64,000 bases of DNA from Nocardia higoensis NBRC 100133 (lineage in GTDB: Bacteria > Actinomycetota > Actinomycetes > Mycobacteriales > Mycobacteriaceae), in the NCBI RefSeq assembly GCF_000308595.1, contig NZ_BAGA01000138.1, positions 1-64,000 on the forward strand, given 5' to 3'. This document shows positions 8,540 to 16,783 of the stretch, in pieces. Each line of letters opens with the position of its first letter. The stretch's first letter is position 1. The position numbers and the translations under genes were made by a program. The notes under the pieces are model-generated. The model was given only the letters and a program-made list of their open reading frames with translations, made no database searches and was not told the DNA's origin.

Positions 8540-9814
8540 ATGTCAGATCCACGTTCCACTCGTCGGCAGAAGTCTCGTCGAGTGAGCAAAGCGCTGGTCG
8601 CGCCGACCGCACTCGCACTCACCGGCCTCCTGCTGACCGCCTGTGGCGCCAAGGACGACGCCGATTCCGACGTTGCCGCCGCCTCGTGCGTCGACACCTC
8701 GGGTCCGACCATCAAAGTCGGCTCGCTCCATTCCCTTTCGGGCACGATGGCCATCTCCGAGGTCACCGTCGCCAACTCCACCAAGCTGGCCGTCGACCAG
8801 ATCAACGCCGCGGGTGGTGTGCTCGGCAAGAAGATCGAGCTGGTCCTCGAGGACGGCGCGTCCGACCCGAAGACCTTCGCCGAGAAGGCCGAGAAGCTGA
8901 TCAGCTCCGACTGTGTCGCAGCGGTGTTCGGCGGCTGGACCTCGTCGAGCCGCAAGGCCATGCTGCCCAAGTTCGAGAGCCTGAACTCGCTGCTGTACTA
9001 CCCCGTGCAGTACGAGGGTCTCGAGGACAGCAAGAACATCTTCTACACCGGCGCCACCACCAACCAGCAGATCATCCCCGCGCTGGACTACCTGAAGCAG
9101 AAGGGCGTGAAGTCGCTCTACCTGGTGGGTTCGGACTACGTCTTCCCGCAGACCGCCAACCGTGAGATCAAGGCCTACGCCGAGGCCAACGGCATCGAGA
9201 TCAAGGGCGAGGACTACACCCCGCTCGGCTCGACGGACTTCTCCACCATCGTCAACAAGGTCCGCACCGCCGACGCCGACGCCGTCTTCAACACCCTCAA
9301 CGGCGACTCCAACGTCGCGTTCTTCCGCGAGTACACCAACGCGGGCCTGAAAGCCGCCGACATGCCGGTGGTCTCGGTCTCCATCGCCGAGGAAGAGGTC
9401 GCCGGCATCGGCGCCCAGAACATCGCGGGCCAGCTGACCGCCTGGAACTACTACCAGACCGTCGACACCCCGCAGAACAAGGCCTTCGTCGACGCATACA
9501 AGGCCGCCTTCGGCGCCGACAAGCCCACCTCCGACCCGATGGAAGCCGCCTACGCCTCGGTCTACCTGTGGAAGAACACCGTCGAGAAGGCCAACTCCTT
9601 CGCGGTGGCCGACATCCAGGCCAATGCCGACGGCGTGACCTTCGACGCCCCGGAAGGCCTGGTCACCATCGACGGCTCCAACCACCACATCACCAAGACC
9701 GCCCGCATCGGCGAGATCCGGCCCGACGGCCTGATCTACACGGTCTGGGATTCGGGTCAGCCGATCCAGCCGGATCCGTACCTGAAGACCTACCCGTGGG
9801 CCGACGGACTGTGA
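8540..9814 (+). CDS. urtA: UrtA urea ABC transporter substrate-binding lipoprotein
   Basis: The 424-residue protein has a basic N terminus, a hydrophobic segment and a lipobox LLTAC with the lipidated Cys at residue 35. A type-I periplasmic-binding fold follows, starting [17 protein letters not shown]. The stretches [35 protein letters not shown] and the C-terminal TYPWADGL are characteristic of UrtA rather than amino-acid-binding LivK proteins. It captures urea (or short-chain amides) outside the membrane for UrtBCDE. AGAAGGG precedes the ATG. It heads a five-gene operon with tight spacing. No urease genes are in this window, so urea hydrolysis must be encoded elsewhere. Confidence 0.93.
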   Translation: MSDPRSTRRQKSRRVSKALVAPTALALTGLLLTACGAKDDADSDVAAASCVDTSGPTIKVGSLHSLSGTMAISEVTVANSTKLAVDQINAAGGVLGKKIELVLEDGASDPKTFAEKAEKLISSDCVAAVFGGWTSSSRKAMLPKFESLNSLLYYPVQYEGLEDSKNIFYTGATTNQQIIPALDYLKQKGVKSLYLVGSDYVFPQTANREIKAYAEANGIEIKGEDYTPLGSTDFSTIVNKVRTADADAVFNTLNGDSNVAFFREYTNAGLKAADMPVVSVSIAEEEVAGIGAQNIAGQLTAWNYYQTVDTPQNKAFVDAYKAAFGADKPTSDPMEAAYASVYLWKNTVEKANSFAVADIQANADGVTFDAPEGLVTIDGSNHHITKTARIGEIRPDGLIYTVWDSGQPIQPDPYLKTYPWADGL

Positions 9815-9834
9815 TCGAGGAGCGCTGACCTGAC

Positions 9835-10719
9835 GTGGACGTGATTGTCGGACAACTCTTCACCGGATTGAGCCTCGGCTCGATTCTGCTGCTCGCCGCT
9901 CTCGGCTTGTCGCTGACCTTCGGTCAAATGGGCGTGATCAACATGGCCCATGGGGAATTCATCATGGCCGGCTGCTACACGACCTATGTCGTGCAGAAGG
10001 TGTTCACCTCTGCCGGTGTGTCGCTGTTCGTGGCGCTGGTGATCGGATTCCTCGTCGGCGGCGCGCTGGGCGCGGCGCTGGAGATGGGGTTGATCCGCTG
10101 GATGTACGACCGGCCGCTGGACACGCTGCTGGTGACATTCGGTGTGGGCCTGGTATTGCAGCAGCTGGCCCGCGACATCTTCGGCGCACCCGCCAAGAAC
10201 GTGCTGGTGCCCGAGTTCCTGAGCGGCGGCGTCGAGATCATGGGCGCCGTCGTTCCGAAAACACGAATCTTCATCCTGGTGCTGGCGATCGTCGCGGTGA
10301 CGGTGCTGGCGGCGGTGCTGAAGGCGACGCCGCTCGGCCGCCGGATCCGGGCCGTGGTGCAGAACCGCGGCCTGGCCGAAACCAGTGGCGTGTCCAGCCG
10401 ATTCACCGACATCAGCACCTTCTTCATCGGTTCCGGCCTGGCCGGCGTGGCCGGTGTGGCGCTGACGCTGATCGGCTCGACCAGCCCGACCATCGGGCAG
10501 AGCTATCTGATCGACGCATTCCTGGTGGTCGTGATCGGTGGCCTCGGACAGATCAAGGGCACGGTCATCGCGGCCTTCGCCCTCGGCCTGCTCAATTCCT
10601 TCATCGAGTACTCGACCACCGCTTCGATCGCGAAGGTCATCGTCTTCGTGATCATCGTGATCGTGCTGCAGGTCCGCCCGCAGGGTCTGTTCACGGTCCG
10701 GACAAGGAGCCTCGCATGA
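9835..10719 (+). CDS. urtB: UrtB urea ABC transporter permease
   Basis: The 294-residue protein belongs to the LivH/UrtB branched-chain permease family, with eight or so membrane helices. It includes the conserved GQMGVINMAHGEFIMAG near residue 35 and VVIGGLGQIKGTVIAAF near residue 232. It forms half of the urea channel with UrtC. It begins at a GTG 20 bases after urtA, and its stop codon overlaps the urtC start as ATGA, indicating translational coupling. Confidence 0.93.
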   Translation: MDVIVGQLFTGLSLGSILLLAALGLSLTFGQMGVINMAHGEFIMAGCYTTYVVQKVFTSAGVSLFVALVIGFLVGGALGAALEMGLIRWMYDRPLDTLLVTFGVGLVLQQLARDIFGAPAKNVLVPEFLSGGVEIMGAVVPKTRIFILVLAIVAVTVLAAVLKATPLGRRIRAVVQNRGLAETSGVSSRFTDISTFFIGSGLAGVAGVALTLIGSTSPTIGQSYLIDAFLVVVIGGLGQIKGTVIAAFALGLLNSFIEYSTTASIAKVIVFVIIVIVLQVRPQGLFTVRTRSLA

Positions 10720-11996
10720 CCTCACTCATCGGGACCGTCCGGGAACGGCTCGGCGGATCGCAGCGGGAATCCTCCCCGCTCACCGTGCTCGCCGGCTTCG
10801 CTGTCGCCGCGATCCTGCTGTTCGCGGTGGCGCCCGCGGTGCTCAGCGACTTCCGGCTCAATCTGCTCGCGAAGTTCCTGTGCTTCGCCATCGTGGCGGT
10901 CGGCATCGGCCTGGCCTGGGGGCGCGGCGGCATGCTGACCCTCGGCCAGGGCGTGTTCTTCGGTCTCGGCGCCTACATCATGGCCATGCACATGCAGATG
11001 GCCGATGCCGCCAGGATGAAGCAGGACGTGCCCGGCTTCATGCAGATCGCGGGCATCCGGGAACTGCCGACGCTGTGGCAGCCGTTCGCCTCCGCGCCGG
11101 TCACCCTGATCGCCATCCTGGTGGTGCCCGGCCTGGTGGCCGCGGTGCTCGGCTACGGCGTGTTCAAGCGCCGCGTCAAGGGCGCCTACTTCGCCATCCT
11201 GAGCCAGGCGCTCGCGGCGGCGATGGCCATCCTGCTCACCGGCCAGCAGATGCTCGGCGGTTTCACCGGCCTGTCGGATTTCCGCGCCTTCTTCGGCTTC
11301 AAGCTCTCCGACCCGGCCAACCGGCAGATGCTGTTCTTCATCGCCGCGGGCACCCTGCTCGTGGTGGTCGCCATCGTGCGCCAGTTGATGTACAGCCGTT
11401 ACGGCGAACTGCTGGTGGCGGTGCGCGACCAGGAGGAGCGGGTCCGCTTCCTCGGCTACGACCCGGCCAACGTCAAGATCCTGGCCTACGTGGTGGCGGC
11501 GGTCTTCGCCGGCGTCGCGGGCGCGCTGTTCACCCCCATCGTCGGCATCATCTCCCCCGCCGATATCGGCGTGGTGCCCTCGATCGCCTTCCTGATCGGC
11601 GTCGCGATCGGCGGCCGGACCACCCTGCTCGGCCCCGTGCTCGGCGCGATCGGCGTGGCCTGGGCACAGACCACGCTGTCCGAGCAGTTCCCCTCGGGCT
11701 GGACCTACCTGCAGGGCATCCTGTTCATCGTCGTAGTCGGCTTCATCCCCGCCGGTCTGGCCGGCGTCTGGCCGATGGCCAAGGGGTTCTGGCAGTCCCG
11801 CTTCGGCACACCCGCGACCTCGGACACACCAGTCACCCCGGTCGAGGCGGCGCCCGCGGATGATGCCGTGCCCGCGGCCGCCGAGCCGAAGACACTCGCC
11901 GCGCCGGAGACGGCCGCCGCCGGGGAAAGCGTCTCGGACGAGGCCGGATCGGTCGAGGCCGCACCGGACGAAGAGCAGAAGGTGGAATCGCGATGA
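10716..11996 (+). CDS. urtC: UrtC urea ABC transporter permease
   Basis: The 426-residue LivM/UrtC-type permease has GRGGMLTLGQGVFFGLGAY near residue 70, the coupling region LLVAVRDQEERVRFLGYD near 231, and GVAIGGRTTLLGPVLGAIG near 295. It pairs with UrtB as the membrane channel. After the last helix (ends near 355) it carries a cytosolic tail of about 65 residues rich in Ala, Glu, Pro and Ser. That tail is not needed for the permease fold. Both ends overlap neighbours by four bases (urtB and urtD). Confidence 0.92.
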   Translation: MTSLIGTVRERLGGSQRESSPLTVLAGFAVAAILLFAVAPAVLSDFRLNLLAKFLCFAIVAVGIGLAWGRGGMLTLGQGVFFGLGAYIMAMHMQMADAARMKQDVPGFMQIAGIRELPTLWQPFASAPVTLIAILVVPGLVAAVLGYGVFKRRVKGAYFAILSQALAAAMAILLTGQQMLGGFTGLSDFRAFFGFKLSDPANRQMLFFIAAGTLLVVVAIVRQLMYSRYGELLVAVRDQEERVRFLGYDPANVKILAYVVAAVFAGVAGALFTPIVGIISPADIGVVPSIAFLIGVAIGGRTTLLGPVLGAIGVAWAQTTLSEQFPSGWTYLQGILFIVVVGFIPAGLAGVWPMAKGFWQSRFGTPATSDTPVTPVEAAPADDAVPAAAEPKTLAAPETAAAGESVSDEAGSVEAAPDEEQKVESR

Positions 11997-12907
11997 CCGC
12001 TCCCACGCAAGAGCCCAAGCTCGGCGGCAATGCCGGCATGGACAGCGAATATCTCGAGATCCGCGGCCTCTCCGTGAGTTTCGACGGCTTCAAGGCCGTG
12101 ACGGAGGTCGATCTGACGGTGCTGCAGGGCGACCTGCGGTTCCTCATCGGTCCCAACGGCGCGGGCAAGACCACCCTGATCGACGCCATCACCGGACTCG
12201 TGCCCGCCACCGGCTCGGCGCAGAAGTCCGGCGCCGAACTACTCGGCAAGAAGGTGCACCAGATCGCCCGGCTCGGCGTCGGGCGAACCTTCCAGACCGC
12301 CAGCGTCTTCGAGGAACTGTCGGTCCTGCAGAACCTCGACATCGCCGCGGGCGCGGGCCGATCCTTCCTCACCATGCTGCGCAGGCGTAAGTCCGTGCTG
12401 CCCGCCATCGAGGAGGCGCTGGAGACCACCGGCCTCACCGCCCTGCGCGACAAGCCCGCCGGCGTGCTCGCCCACGGCCAGAAGCAGTGGCTGGAGATCG
12501 GCATGCTGCTGGTGCAGAACGCCTCGGTGCTGCTGCTCGACGAGCCGGTCGCGGGCATGAGCGCCGAGGAGCGCGAGGAGACCGGAAACCTGTTGCGCCG
12601 CATCGGCGCCGAGCGAGTGGTGGTGGTCGTCGAGCACGACATGGAGTTCATGCGCCAGTTCGCCACCTCGGTGACGGTGCTGGCGGGCGGGAAGGTGCTC
12701 AGCGAGGGCACCGTCGAACAGGTGCAGGCCGATCCGAAGGTGCAGGAGGTCTACCTCGGCACCGCCGCGGCGATCGGCACCGAACTCGAAACCGAGGACG
12801 CCGCGCCCGAAGCCGTTGCGCCCGAGTCCGTTGCGTCGGAGTCCGATGCGACGCGGGACGGCAAGCCCGAACTCGAGAAGGAGGCCGACGATGCTCGAGC
12901 TCGTTGA
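11993..12907 (+). CDS. urtD: UrtD urea ABC transporter ATP-binding protein
   Basis: The 304-residue ABC ATPase has Walker A GPNGAGKT at 53-60, the UrtD-type signature AHGQKQWLEIG near 160, Walker B VLLLDEPVAGM near 178 and a switch His in VVEHDMEFM. It hydrolyses ATP to drive urea import together with UrtE. The ABC domain ends near residue 255. The remaining 45 or so residues are acidic and repetitive (APEAVAPESVASESDA). The start overlaps urtC by four bases and the end overlaps urtE by 17 bases. Confidence 0.92.
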   Translation: MTAPTQEPKLGGNAGMDSEYLEIRGLSVSFDGFKAVTEVDLTVLQGDLRFLIGPNGAGKTTLIDAITGLVPATGSAQKSGAELLGKKVHQIARLGVGRTFQTASVFEELSVLQNLDIAAGAGRSFLTMLRRRKSVLPAIEEALETTGLTALRDKPAGVLAHGQKQWLEIGMLLVQNASVLLLDEPVAGMSAEEREETGNLLRRIGAERVVVVVEHDMEFMRQFATSVTVLAGGKVLSEGTVEQVQADPKVQEVYLGTAAAIGTELETEDAAPEAVAPESVASESDATRDGKPELEKEADDARAR

Positions 12908-13583
12908 CATCAAGTCCGGCTACGGCCGCACCGAGGTCATCCACAATGTGTCGCTGACCGTTCCCGACGACAGCGTGGTCGCCATCATGGGCCACAACGG
13001 CGCGGGCAAGACCACCCTGCTGCGCACCGCCGTCGGGCTGATCGGCGCCAAGTCCGGCGAGATCCGGTTCGACGGAGAGAACATCACCAAGTACTCCCCC
13101 TCCAAGCGCGTCAAGCGCGGCATCGCCTACGTCCCGCAGGGGCAGCAGAGTTTTCCCCAGCTGACCACAGCCGAGAATCTGCAGGTGGTGGCCGACGGCC
13201 GCAAGCGCGGCAAGGCGCTGATCGAGGAATCCCTCGAGCTGTTCCCCGCGCTGCGCGAACTGCTCACCCGCAAGGCCGGTCTGCTCTCCGGCGGTCAACG
13301 CCAGCAGCTGGCGATCGCGCGGGCGCTGATCACCGAGCCGAAACTGCTGATCCTGGACGAGCCGACCGAGGGCATCCAGCCGTCGGTGGTGGCCGAGATC
13401 GAGCGCACCATCATCGATCTCACCAATCGCGGCGGGCTCAGCGTGCTGCTCGTCGAACAGCACATCGGCTTCGCGCTCCAGGCCGCGCAACGCTATTACG
13501 TGCTGGAATCCGGCAGAGCGACCTCGAGCGGCGAAGGCGGCAAGGGCGCGGAAACCGCGGTGCGCGCCGCGATGGCGATCTGA
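12891..13583 (+). CDS. urtE: UrtE urea ABC transporter ATP-binding protein
   Basis: The 230-residue LivF/UrtE-type ABC ATPase has Walker A GHNGAGKT near residue 35, signature LLSGGQRQQLAIAR near 130, and Walker B LLILDEPTEGIQPS. The EGIQPS ending is diagnostic of UrtE. I start it at ATG 12891, preceded by GAAGGAGG, rather than at frames further upstream inside urtD. It overlaps urtD by 17 bases. It completes the UrtBCDE complex fed by UrtA. Confidence 0.93.
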   Translation: MLELVDIKSGYGRTEVIHNVSLTVPDDSVVAIMGHNGAGKTTLLRTAVGLIGAKSGEIRFDGENITKYSPSKRVKRGIAYVPQGQQSFPQLTTAENLQVVADGRKRGKALIEESLELFPALRELLTRKAGLLSGGQRQQLAIARALITEPKLLILDEPTEGIQPSVVAEIERTIIDLTNRGGLSVLLVEQHIGFALQAAQRYYVLESGRATSSGEGGKGAETAVRAAMAI

Positions 13584-13589
13584 GGGGCG

Positions 13590-14303
13590 ATGATGACGCG
13601 CCGGGGGCGGGTGCCGCTGGGTGAACAGGTCTATCACCAGCTGCGCCACGATCTCGCCTCCGGCGCCGTCGTGCCCACCGAACGGCTCAGCGAGGAGCGG
13701 CTGGCCGGCGCCTACGGCGTCTCCCGCACTCCGGTGCGCGAGGCGCTGACCCGCCTGCAGGCCGACGGCCTGGTCGAACGCCACCCCGACGGCCTCTATC
13801 CCTACCGTCCGCGCCTGGAAGATCTCGACGAGCTCTTCGAGTTGCGTATCACCCTGGAAGCACGCGGGATCCAACGCGTCGCCGGCCCGCACCGCGCCTC
13901 GGGCGCGCCCCGCACCCACGACCTCGACGAGGTGCGTGCCCAGCTACGCCACTGGCGCCGCCTGCACGAGAACCCGCCCGCCCCGAGCCTGGACCTGCTC
14001 ACCGAGGACGAGCACTTCCACACCACGCTGCTCGCCGCCGCGGGCAATACCGCGCTGGCCGACGCCCTCACCTCGGTGCACGTCCGCCTGCGCCCGGTCC
14101 GCATCCTCGACCTGCCCACCCCCGAGCGCATCGTCGACATGATCGCCGAGCACATCACCATCGCCGAGCACCTGCTGGCCGGCGAACCCGAGACCGCCCT
14201 GTCGGTGCTGATCGACCACATCGAATCCTCGCGCACACACGTACTGACCCGCACCGGCCATGCCTTGGAGATGGCCGAACTCGGCCGGGCCGTGCGCGAT
14301 TGA
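13590..14303 (+). CDS. GntR family transcriptional regulator (FCD type)
   Basis: The 237-residue protein has an N-terminal winged helix (about 10-75: LGEQVYHQLRHDLASGAVVP, SEERLAGAYGVSRTPVREAL) and a C-terminal helical FCD-type ligand domain (about 85-225). The FCD metal-binding His residues fit HFHTTLL near 149 and ITIAEHL near 189. It follows urtE by only six bases, so it is likely cotranscribed and may respond to nitrogen or urea catabolites. The ligand and targets cannot be told from sequence. Its coupling to the urt genes is inferred from position only. Confidence 0.85.
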   Translation: MMTRRGRVPLGEQVYHQLRHDLASGAVVPTERLSEERLAGAYGVSRTPVREALTRLQADGLVERHPDGLYPYRPRLEDLDELFELRITLEARGIQRVAGPHRASGAPRTHDLDEVRAQLRHWRRLHENPPAPSLDLLTEDEHFHTTLLAAAGNTALADALTSVHVRLRPVRILDLPTPERIVDMIAEHITIAEHLLAGEPETALSVLIDHIESSRTHVLTRTGHALEMAELGRAVRD

Positions 14304-14310
14304 GCACGAC

Positions 14311-14613
14311 CTACCACCCGGCGCAGGCGACGGCGAACACCACGGCGGCCGCGATCACACCCACCGCCGCCGCGATCCGGACCAGCGCCCGGCTCCGCCG
14401 GTAGAGCGTCTCGGCGACCCAGTAGAGCCCGCCGAAGAACAGGATCGGCAGCACCGCGAGCAGCAGGATCGCGGTGATCGGGCCGAGAATCCAGCCCGCG
14501 ACGCGGAATCTGCCCCACAGGGTGCCGAGCGCGAGCGGAATCACCACGCTGCCCGCGAACCCGCCGAGGAAGCCCTGCCACGGCCCGCCCGCGTCCTGGA
14601 CTGCGATCTCCAT
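14311..14613 (-). CDS. Small membrane protein, unknown function
   Basis: The 100-residue protein has three predicted membrane segments (about 15-32, 40-62 and 78-98) and an internal GTLWGRFRVAGWILGP. I recognise no family. I start it at ATG 14613 (MEIAVQDAGG); a longer frame to 14652 would add an unlikely basic leader. It converges on the GntR gene with a seven-base gap. Its hydrophobic pattern and codon use look real. Confidence 0.6.
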   Translation of the reverse strand: MEIAVQDAGGPWQGFLGGFAGSVVIPLALGTLWGRFRVAGWILGPITAILLLAVLPILFFGGLYWVAETLYRRSRALVRIAAAVGVIAAAVVFAVACAGW

Positions 14614-14672
14614 CACTTCATGGTGGCACCGAAATGGCACGCCCCCGCGCACCCACGCCGCCCGCGACGAGA

Positions 14673-14972
14673 ATGCATCACGTGATCACCGAACACGTAG
14701 TGCTGCCCGTCATCCCGGGCCGCGAAGCGGACTTCGAAACGGCCTTCGCCCAGGCCCGCACCATCATCGAGTCGATGCGGGGCTTCCTGCGCCTGACCCT
14801 GTCCCGCTCCATCGAATCCCCCAGCAGCTACCTGCTTCTCGTCGACTGGGAACGCATCGAGGACCACACCGAAGGCTTCCGCCTGTCCCCCGAGTTCCAG
14901 CGCTGGAGGGAACTGTTGCACCACTTCTACGACCCACGCCCCACCGTCGAGCACTTCCACCAGGTCGCCTGA
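14673..14972 (+). CDS. ABM-domain (antibiotic biosynthesis monooxygenase-like) protein
   Basis: The protein is about 99 residues and has the ferredoxin-like ABM fold: VVLPVIPGREADFETAFAQA, a strand with GFLRLTLSRSI, then YLLLVDWERIEDHTEGFR and the closing HHFYDPRPTVEHF. Family members are cofactor-free monooxygenases, heme-degrading enzymes or simple dimeric housekeeping proteins, so substrate prediction is unsafe. The start could be ATG 14673 or GTG 14682. It is a single gene divergent from the small membrane protein. Confidence 0.75.
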   Translation: MHHVITEHVVLPVIPGREADFETAFAQARTIIESMRGFLRLTLSRSIESPSSYLLLVDWERIEDHTEGFRLSPEFQRWRELLHHFYDPRPTVEHFHQVA

Positions 14973-15030
14973 ACGACTGGCTCGCGGCCGAACTCGGAGC
15001 ACGGGGCCGGCCGGAACACGGCCCACTCGT

Positions 15031-15384
15031 TCAGTCGGTCACCTTCGGGTGCCCGGCCGAAGCAGCTCGGAGCCACAGGGTGCGCGTCTCGACATCGACC
15101 AGATAAAAGATGCGACCGCCGGCGGTGACTTCGAATTGCCACTGCTCCATCTCGACCCCGCGATGCCGCGCCGTCGAGAGCCGACCCTTCAACCGGTGGT
15201 GCCGCGAGGTCGGCACCGGCGCATCGGGCCGCGCGCGCAATACCTCCCATGCGGCCAGGGTGTTTGCCGGCGCTTGCTGACACAGGACTTCCCATCCCTT
15301 CGCCGCCTCGCCGGTCGCGAACCGCAGCTCCCAGTGTTCGCGGCCCGCCGGCGGCGCGACCCGATCCCCCCGCTTCCCGCTCAT
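15031..15384 (-). CDS. RelE/ParE-like toxin of a type II toxin-antitoxin pair
   Basis: The small basic 117-residue protein has a RelE-like pattern: helices with GEAAKGWEVLCQQAPANTLAAW, then LSTARHRGVEMEQWQFEVTA and GRIFYLVDVETRTLWLRAAS, ending GHPKVTD. RelE-family toxins usually cleave mRNA at the ribosome. Its ATG overlaps the stop of the upstream antitoxin gene as ATGA, the typical order for a coupled toxin-antitoxin operon. The closest matches I recall are uncharacterised actinobacterial proteins. Catalytic residues cannot be assigned with certainty. Confidence 0.65.
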   Translation of the reverse strand: MSGKRGDRVAPPAGREHWELRFATGEAAKGWEVLCQQAPANTLAAWEVLRARPDAPVPTSRHHRLKGRLSTARHRGVEMEQWQFEVTAGGRIFYLVDVETRTLWLRAASAGHPKVTD

Positions 15385-15857
15385 GCCCTTTCCGGCTCAG
15401 GGACCGGGCCCAGGTCCTCGTCGGAGTCCCGGCCGAGGATGGCGGCCAGCTCGGGATCGGCCAGGACTTCGGCCGTGTGGCGCCAGCTCTCGATCACCTG
15501 CACGACGGGCGCGGGGTTGTGCAGCGAATCCGCAGCCCGCATCGTCGAGACCAGTTCGAGGACGAACTCCTGGACCTCCGAGCGGGATAGGAACGCGACC
15601 CAGGGAAACACCTCCGGTAAGACATCGGTGACCAGCCGACGAGCCTCGGGGGCGCGCTGCATCATCGCGACGAACATCTGCGTGGTGACCGAAGCGGCCG
15701 TGCGCTCGAGCTGTGCGCGCGCGGCAGTGGTCAGCACCAGATCTTCGGCGTCCCGGCGACGGACGAGCAGCGCCTGTTCAGGAGTACGACGCAATCGCTC
15801 GACCGTGGCCTTGCCGTGCAACTGCAGCTCCGAGAAAAGCACCTCTTGAACGGTCAT
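15381..15857 (-). CDS. Phd/YefM-like antitoxin
   Basis: The protein has 158 residues. The first 50 or so resemble the Phd/YefM antitoxin fold (VLFSELQLHGKATVERL, then LLVRRRDAEDLVLTTAARAQ), expected to bind DNA as a dimer. An unusually long helical C-terminal part of about 100 residues follows, where a toxin-neutralising segment would lie. The ATG at 15857 is set by the promoter: a TANNNT -10 lies six bases upstream, inside a 26-bp palindrome. There is no ribosome binding site, consistent with leaderless translation. The stop overlaps the toxin start by four bases. Confidence 0.65.
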   Translation of the reverse strand: MTVQEVLFSELQLHGKATVERLRRTPEQALLVRRRDAEDLVLTTAARAQLERTAASVTTQMFVAMMQRAPEARRLVTDVLPEVFPWVAFLSRSEVQEFVLELVSTMRAADSLHNPAPVVQVIESWRHTAEVLADPELAAILGRDSDEDLGPVPEPERA

Positions 15858-15892
15858 ACTTATAAAGTACTTTAAAAGTATCGAGCTGTCGA
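15856..15892 (-). promoter_or_regulatory. Leaderless promoter inside a 26-bp palindromic operator (toxin-antitoxin operon)
   Basis: Positions 15856-15881 form an AT-rich palindrome with 12 of 13 pairs matching, centred on AAAGTACTTT. On the minus strand, TCGACA (15892-15887), a 17-base spacer and TACTTT (15869-15864) form a good -35/-10 pair. The antitoxin ATG follows six bases after the -10. The operator covers the -10 and the start codon, as expected for antitoxin autorepression. Confidence 0.7.
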
Positions 15893-15927
15893 TCGCTACC
15901 GCCTGCACGGCGCGCCGTTCCGGATCG

Positions 15928-16767
15928 TCAGCGGCCGCCGCTGCCCGGGGCGCCCGCGCCGGGGAGACCACCGCCGACACCGCCGACATCGGTGATGGTC
16001 CAGTTCGAGGCGCGGTCCATGGTGACCGTGTAGGTGGCGGTGGCGGCCACGCCGTCGGGGGTCTGCTTGCTCTTGGAGGTCATGTCGACGAAGACCTGGA
16101 CCACGAAGCGGTCGCCGTCGGACTCGGAGACATCGGCGGCGAGCAGGCGGGCGGTCGCGGTGTACTCCATCTGGCTCAGCCAGGGGCCGACCACGTCGAC
16201 GGCGGCTTCGAGCTTGGGGGCCAGCTGTTCGGTGACGCCGTCGGTCAGCGCCTTGCGCCAGGCATCGAGGTCGCGGTAGTCGACCTCCGAGACGCGCAGG
16301 GCGTACTGCGAGGCGGCGGTTTCGGCCGCGGCCTCGGTGTCCAGGCGGGATTGCAGGGCTGACAGCTGGTCCGCTGAGTCGTCGGTAGCCCAGAGCACGC
16401 CGAACGTGACGGCCGCGACCAGGGCGAGGACCGCCAGGACCGCGACGGCGCGGACGGACTGCCACCACGGCGTGCGGGAGTTGTTCGCCTCCCGCGCATG
16501 GGGTTCGGCGGCTTCACGGCCTCCGGCGCTCCGGGAATCGGCGCCTTCGGTCTCGCCCGCCGCACCCTTGTCACTCGCGACCTTCACCGTTGCGACCTTC
16601 GTGGCCGCGACAGGCGTGGTCGCGGTCTCCGCAGTCCCGGCCTTCGCGGTATCGGCTTGGGTGGTCTCGCTCTTCGCGGTCTTGCTCTCGGCGGCCGCCG
16701 TCTCGGCGATCTCGTCCGTCGAGGTCTCGTTCAGCACGCCCTCGTCGGTGTCGGGAGCATCGGTCAT
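15928..16767 (-). CDS. Mce-associated membrane protein
   Basis: The 279-residue protein has an acidic, Ala/Thr-rich cytosolic N terminus (1-105) and one membrane helix (about 113-132, VAVLAVLALVAAVTFGVLWA). An extracytoplasmic domain of the NTF2-like type seen in Mce-associated proteins follows (SQYALRVSEVDYRDLDAWRK, YTVTMDRASNWTITDVGG), with a Gly-rich tail. Such proteins sit at the 3' end of mce operons and stabilise the Mce lipid-import complex. It begins 16 bases after mceF and is probably the last gene of the operon. The KVAT/AKAGTAETATT stretch in the N terminus is low-complexity repeat. Confidence 0.8.
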   Translation of the reverse strand: MTDAPDTDEGVLNETSTDEIAETAAAESKTAKSETTQADTAKAGTAETATTPVAATKVATVKVASDKGAAGETEGADSRSAGGREAAEPHAREANNSRTPWWQSVRAVAVLAVLALVAAVTFGVLWATDDSADQLSALQSRLDTEAAAETAASQYALRVSEVDYRDLDAWRKALTDGVTEQLAPKLEAAVDVVGPWLSQMEYTATARLLAADVSESDGDRFVVQVFVDMTSKSKQTPDGVAATATYTVTMDRASNWTITDVGGVGGGLPGAGAPGSGGR

Positions 16768-16783
16768 GATTCTTCGTCTCTTC

